From positions 248,001-312,000 of the forward strand of contig LNDV01000028.1 of assembly GCA_001464765.1 (NCBI GenBank): DNA of 64,000 nucleotides. The letters run 5' to 3'. The DNA is from Betaproteobacteria bacterium Ga0077526. Lineage in GTDB: Bacteria; Pseudomonadota; Gammaproteobacteria; Burkholderiales; Ga0077523. How positions within the stretch are numbered: position 1 is the stretch's first letter; every line of letters begins with the position of its first letter. The position numbers were made by a program, and so were the translations under genes. Below the pieces are notes generated by a model that saw only the letters and a program-made list of their open reading frames with translations, ran no database searches and was not told the origin of the DNA. This document shows, one piece after another, positions 60,197 to 64,000 of the stretch.

Positions 60197-63100
60197 ATGC
60201 TAGAGAAAATCGTCACGTTCGCCCTGCAGCAGCGGGTGTTCATCGTCGTCGTGGCCGTGATCGTCGCGGTGGCCGGCTGGTTCGCGTGGACCCGGTTGCC
60301 GATCGAGGCCTTCCCCGACGTACAGGACGTGCAGGTCATCGTCGTCACGCAGTATCCCGGACAGGCGCCGGAGGAGGTGGAGCGATCCATCTCCATGCCG
60401 ATCGAGCGCGAGATGACCGGCGTCGCGCGGCTCGCCCAGATCCGCTCCGTGTCGATCTTCGGGCTCTCGGTCGTCACCGTGACCTTCGCGGACAAGACCG
60501 ACGACTACTTTGCCCGGCAGCAGGTCATCGAGAAGCTTCAGGGTGTGTCACTGCCTCCCGGCGTGACGCCTACGCTCGCGCCGCTCACCAATGCCGTCGG
60601 CGAGGTCTATCGCTATGTCGTGCAGGCGCCTCCCGACATGCCCGCCGCCGAGGTACGGGCGCTGCAGGACTGGGTGATCCGACCGGCTCTGCGGCGGGTG
60701 ACCGGTGTCGTGGAAGTGGTGAGCTTCGGCGGCGTGGTGAAGGAGTATCAGGTCCAGATCGATCCGCAGCGGCTGCGAAAGAACGGCGTCTCGCTGCAGC
60801 AGGTGTCCGATGCCCTTGCCGCGAACTCCGGCAACGCCGGCGGCGGCATCATGCGACGCGGTGACGAGGCGCTCGTCGTGCGGTCACTGGGACTGTTCCG
60901 TTCCGTCGACGACATCGCCCGGGTGGTGGTCGTTTCCCGCGGTGGTGTGCCCGTCCTGGTGGGAGATGTGGCCACGGTCGCGATCGGTTCGCGGCCCTTG
61001 TCCGGCGTCGTCTCCTTCGGCGACCAGGATTCGGTGGTCCAGGGCATCGTGCAGATGACCAAAGGGCAGAATGCCAGCGAGGTGGTGGCGAACCTGAAGG
61101 CGGGCATGGAGGAACTCAAGTCCAAGCTGCCACCCGGGGTCGTGCTGGTGCCCTACTACGACCGGACTCAACTCGTCGATCACACCGTCCATACGGTGAC
61201 GGAGAACCTCGCCCTCGGCGCGGGCCTCGTCGTGGCGATCCTGCTCTTCTTCCTGCGCAACTGGCGCGCTGCGGCCATCGTGGCCGGCGTCATCCCGCTG
61301 TCCCTGTTCGTCGCGTTCATTCTCATGGACGCCCGCGGGGTGTCGGCGAACCTGATCTCCCTCGGTTCGGTCGATTTCGGCATCATCATCGACAGCGCGG
61401 TGGTGCTGGTGGAGGCGCTCATGGTGAAGCTCGCGGTGTCGCAGCGCGAGGCTGCCCAGCCGTCCACCTACGCCGGGCGCATGCACACGCTGCGAAACAC
61501 GGCGGTGTCGATGGGCAGTCCGATCCTGTTCTCGAAGGCCATCATCATCCTCGCGTTCCTGCCGATCTTCACGTTCCAGCGGGTGGAGGGGAAGATCTTC
61601 TCGCCGATGGCCTACACGCTGTCGTTCGCTCTGGTGGGCGCCATCTTGCTGACACTCACCCTCGTGCCGGCGCTGCTGTCGTTCGCCGTGCGTTCGTCCG
61701 ACATGGCCGAGCGCCACAGCGTCTGGATGGACAGCGCCCGTGAGTGGTACCGCCGCACGCTCGTGACGGTGTGGCGGCGCCGCAATGCCGTGATCCTGAG
61801 CAGCCTCGCCATTCTCACGCTGGCAGTGGGAGGCGCCACGCAGCTGGGCAGCGAGTTCCTGCCGAAGCTCGACGAGGGCAATCTCTGGCTGACGATCACG
61901 CTGCCGCCGGCCACGTCGATGGAGAAGACCGGAGAAGTGGAGAAGGTGGTCCGCGGCATCCTGCGCAGCTACCCCGAGGTGCGGAGCGTCGTGAGCCAGG
62001 TGGGCCGGCCGGACGACGGCACCGACCCCAAGGGCCCAAACAACATGGAGATCATGGCGGAGTTCGCGCCGCGCGACACCTGGCGTTTCCCCGACAAGGA
62101 ATCGATGATCGCCGACATGACCCGGAAGATCCGCGCAATGCCCGGCGTGCCGACCAACTTCTCGCAGGTGATCGAGGACAGCGTCGAGGAGGCCATGTCG
62201 GGCGTGAAGGGCGAGATCGCCGTGAAGATCTACGGCCCCGATCTCGACATCCTCGAAGACAAGGGTGAGCAGGTTGCGCGTGTCCTCTCGAGCATCCGCG
62301 GCAGTGCCGACGTGGCGGCCATCAAGGTCGGCGGGGCATCGGAGCTCACGCTCACGATAGACCGCGAGAAGCTGTCCCGTTACGGGCTGAACGTGCAGGA
62401 CGTGAACAACGCGGTGGCCACGGCTTTCGGCGGGCAGGCGGTCGCCTCGTTCTTCGAGCCCGGGCGGGTGTTCGACGTGACGGTTCGTCTCGCGGCGCCG
62501 TTCCGGCAGGCCGCCGACGACGCCGCGGAGATTCCGCTCGCGCTTCCCGGCGGAAACGGCGCGACCGTTCCGCTGGGGGAGGTCGCCCGGATCGAAACCC
62601 GCCAGGGGGCGGCGCGCATCTCGCGGGAAGCCGGCGGGCGGACGGTCGCGGTCAAGGCGAACCTCCTCGGTCGCGACCAGGGCAGCTTCGTGGCGGAAGC
62701 CCGCGCCAAGGTGGCCGCCCAGGTCCGGCTGCCTCCGGGCTATACGCTGACCTGGGGAGGTCAGTTCGAGAACCAGCAGCGCGCGCTCGCCCGGCTCAAG
62801 GTGATCGTGCCCCTGTCCGTGCTGGGGATCTTCGTGCTGCTGTTCTGGGCATTCCGCTCCATCCCCACGGCGCTGGCCGTGCTGGCCATGGTCCCCTTCA
62901 CGCTGGTCGGCGGCATTCTCGGGCTCGCGCTGGCCGGGCTGCATCTCTCGATCTCGGCCGCCGTCGGCTTCATCGCGGTGGCCGGCATCTCGGTGCAGAA
63001 CGGGGTGATCATGGTCGAACGGTTTCTCGAGGCCCTTCGGGAAGGGGCTTCGCTCGAGCAGGCCGTCGTCGAGGGGGCGGTGGAGCGGCTGCGCCCGATC

Positions 63101-63292
63101 GTGATGACCGCGCTCATGGCCGGACTCGGCCTGCTGCCCGCCGCCCTGTCCCACGGGATCGGTTCAGAGACCCAGCGCCCCTTCGCCGTGGTCATCGTCG
63201 GCGGAATTGTTTCCGCTACGGTATTCACCTTGCTTCTATTACCGTTGCTGTACTCGCTTGCGGCCGAAAAGCTGACGAATCGTTCGGTTTAG
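60197..63292 (+). CDS. heavy-metal RND transporter (CzcA-type)
   Basis: 1031 residues from ATG 60197; GTG 60185 is an alternative. Twelve membrane helices with two periplasmic loops. Start LEKIVTFALQQRVFIVVVAV and WTRLPIEAFPDVQDVQV are typical of CzcA/HME pumps. Helix 4 reads SVDFGIIIDSAVVLVEA, with the Asp-Phe-Gly...Asp...Glu pattern of divalent-cation pumps rather than CusA. The exact metal is not clear; Zn, Co, Ni or Cd are possible. With the two genes before it, it forms a tripartite efflux system. Confidence 0.92.
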   Translation: MLEKIVTFALQQRVFIVVVAVIVAVAGWFAWTRLPIEAFPDVQDVQVIVVTQYPGQAPEEVERSISMPIEREMTGVARLAQIRSVSIFGLSVVTVTFADKTDDYFARQQVIEKLQGVSLPPGVTPTLAPLTNAVGEVYRYVVQAPPDMPAAEVRALQDWVIRPALRRVTGVVEVVSFGGVVKEYQVQIDPQRLRKNGVSLQQVSDALAANSGNAGGGIMRRGDEALVVRSLGLFRSVDDIARVVVVSRGGVPVLVGDVATVAIGSRPLSGVVSFGDQDSVVQGIVQMTKGQNASEVVANLKAGMEELKSKLPPGVVLVPYYDRTQLVDHTVHTVTENLALGAGLVVAILLFFLRNWRAAAIVAGVIPLSLFVAFILMDARGVSANLISLGSVDFGIIIDSAVVLVEALMVKLAVSQREAAQPSTYAGRMHTLRNTAVSMGSPILFSKAIIILAFLPIFTFQRVEGKIFSPMAYTLSFALVGAILLTLTLVPALLSFAVRSSDMAERHSVWMDSAREWYRRTLVTVWRRRNAVILSSLAILTLAVGGATQLGSEFLPKLDEGNLWLTITLPPATSMEKTGEVEKVVRGILRSYPEVRSVVSQVGRPDDGTDPKGPNNMEIMAEFAPRDTWRFPDKESMIADMTRKIRAMPGVPTNFSQVIEDSVEEAMSGVKGEIAVKIYGPDLDILEDKGEQVARVLSSIRGSADVAAIKVGGASELTLTIDREKLSRYGLNVQDVNNAVATAFGGQAVASFFEPGRVFDVTVRLAAPFRQAADDAAEIPLALPGGNGATVPLGEVARIETRQGAARISREAGGRTVAVKANLLGRDQGSFVAEARAKVAAQVRLPPGYTLTWGGQFENQQRALARLKVIVPLSVLGIFVLLFWAFRSIPTALAVLAMVPFTLVGGILGLALAGLHLSISAAVGFIAVAGISVQNGVIMVERFLEALREGASLEQAVVEGAVERLRPIVMTALMAGLGLLPAALSHGIGSETQRPFAVVIVGGIVSATVFTLLLLPLLYSLAAEKLTNRSV

Positions 63293-63492
63293 CGGCCATG
63301 CCGGAGGGGTCGGGGTGTGAGATTGCCCGAAGTCCCTGGGCTTAGCCTCTGATTTTTGGTATTTTCTGACGTATTGGACATAGGGTCTGGTCGTGGCGCG
63401 AAGAATCCCTTCAGTCGCCGTGCCGGGCACCGTAAACGTGCAGGTACAGGCGCGAAGGCGTCTGCTTTGCTTACACCGGTCAAGGAACAACG

Positions 63493-64000
63493 ATGCGCAA
63501 GTGGTTGGTTACCCTGGCTCTGGCGGTTCTGGCCCCCGCAGTTCCGGTTTTCGCGGCGGACGCGGCGACCCCCCGGCTCGAATCCAATGCGGTCCTGGTC
63601 GTGGACCAGCAGGAGGGCATCCCCCTCTACGGCAAGAACTCCAATGCGATCATGCCGATCGCATCCATCACCAAGCTGATGACGGCCGTGGTGGTTCTCG
63701 ACGCGAATCAGCCGCTCGAAGAAGAACTCGCGGTCACCTACGACGACCTCGATTTCGTGAAGGGCACCCGTTCCCGTCTCGGGGTCGGTACCTTGCTTAC
63801 CCGGGGCGAAATGCTCAAGCTGGCCCTGATGGCCTCCGAGAACCGTGCGGCCTCTGCCCTCGGGCGCCACTATCCCGGCGGCCTGCCTGCCTTCGTGGCG
63901 GCGATGAACCGCAAGGCGCGCGATCTGGGCATGACGAACACCCATTTCGTCGATTCGACCGGCCTCAACCCCGAAAACGTCTCCACCGCGGCCGATCTGG
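63493..64000 (+). CDS. pbpG: D-alanyl-D-alanine endopeptidase PbpG-like, 3' truncated
   Basis: The frame is open to the end of the window (169 codons seen). ATG 63493 follows AAGGAACAACG. Signal peptide LVTLALAVLAPAVPVFAA. Active-site motif SITK (in PIASITKLMTAVV), SEN (MASENRAASALGRHYPGG) and a conserved MNRKARDLGMTNTHFVDSTG. The KTG motif lies beyond the window. Cuts D,D-crosslinks in peptidoglycan in the periplasm. The 200-base gap before it (63293-63492) holds no gene, and no confident promoter is seen. Confidence 0.9.
   Translation, partial: MRKWLVTLALAVLAPAVPVFAADAATPRLESNAVLVVDQQEGIPLYGKNSNAIMPIASITKLMTAVVVLDANQPLEEELAVTYDDLDFVKGTRSRLGVGTLLTRGEMLKLALMASENRAASALGRHYPGGLPAFVAAMNRKARDLGMTNTHFVDSTGLNPENVSTAADL

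Noticed and set aside
1..64000. tRNA or rRNA genes
   Set aside because: No cloverleaf with a T-loop GTTCGAATC-type core or rRNA segment was recognised by eye; a tRNA scan could confirm.

Overview
The window looks like chromosome of a high-GC Gram-negative betaproteobacterium, probably free-living. I infer this from the very GC-rich codon use, the fmdB / DUF502 / aspS / nudB / phospholipase-like / clsB neighbourhood, a PEP-CTERM protein together with a PrsT-type TPR lipoprotein, and an AmiC/AmiR pair. I see no rRNA, tRNA, CRISPR array, phage gene or insertion sequence. The species cannot be named from sequence alone. Layout: 1-2.5 kb holds small housekeeping genes (end of a MOSC protein, CoA pyrophosphatase, YbaK deacylase, DUF3301). 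2.6-11.1 kb is a first urea operon: sigma-54 type promoter, urtABCDE, then ureA-ureB-ureC with no accessory genes. 11.1-12.7 kb holds a helical lipoprotein and a nuclease-fold protein. 12.7-29.8 kb is the most unusual block. A divergent amiC-amiR pair faces a long leader that precedes a second urtABCDE set, an aliphatic amidase (amiE), ureE, ureF, a fused ureAB, a divergent second ureC, ureG, ureD, and a CbbQ/CbbO-like AAA+ ATPase plus VWA pair. The leader contains two adjacent hairpins, each with a six-base loop carrying A at position 1 and G at position 4. The second hairpin shares bases with a strong intrinsic terminator. This is the layout expected of an ANTAR (AmiR) antitermination target, so the second transporter and the amidase, and perhaps the urease genes behind them, are probably switched on by AmiR when AmiC senses a small amide or urea-like ligand. 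A sigma-54 type promoter and an NtrC-like site lie upstream of both urt operons. Together the block would import amides and urea, hydrolyse them to ammonia, and mature nickel urease; only one set of ureEFGD serves both ureases. 29.9-35.6 kb: PEP-CTERM protein, di-haem cytochrome c peroxidase, ugpQ, and the fmdB-DUF502-aspS run. 35.7-39.9 kb: an apparent insertion between aspS and nudB made of an exported protein built of E-R-x tripeptides, a DUF6502 protein behind two 20-bp operator-like repeats, a DUF5666 protein with GGIGGTG repeats and an E-K-x tripeptide tail, and a beta-barrel-like protein. 39.9-46.7 kb: nudB, a lipoprotein, a phospholipase-like EEP protein with clsB, and prsT. 46.8-50.1 kb (minus): SDR, enolase-superfamily enzyme and metallo-beta-lactamase protein in one likely catabolic operon, plus a membrane protein. 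50.1-54.0 kb: small membrane proteins, a Sel1 protein and an Atm1-type ABC exporter. 54.0-57.6 kb (minus): two-component system, GntR regulator and fatty acid hydroxylase-type protein with a perfect 18-bp palindrome between the last two. 57.7-63.3 kb: a CzcCBA-type heavy-metal efflux system. The window ends inside a PBP7-type D,D-endopeptidase.
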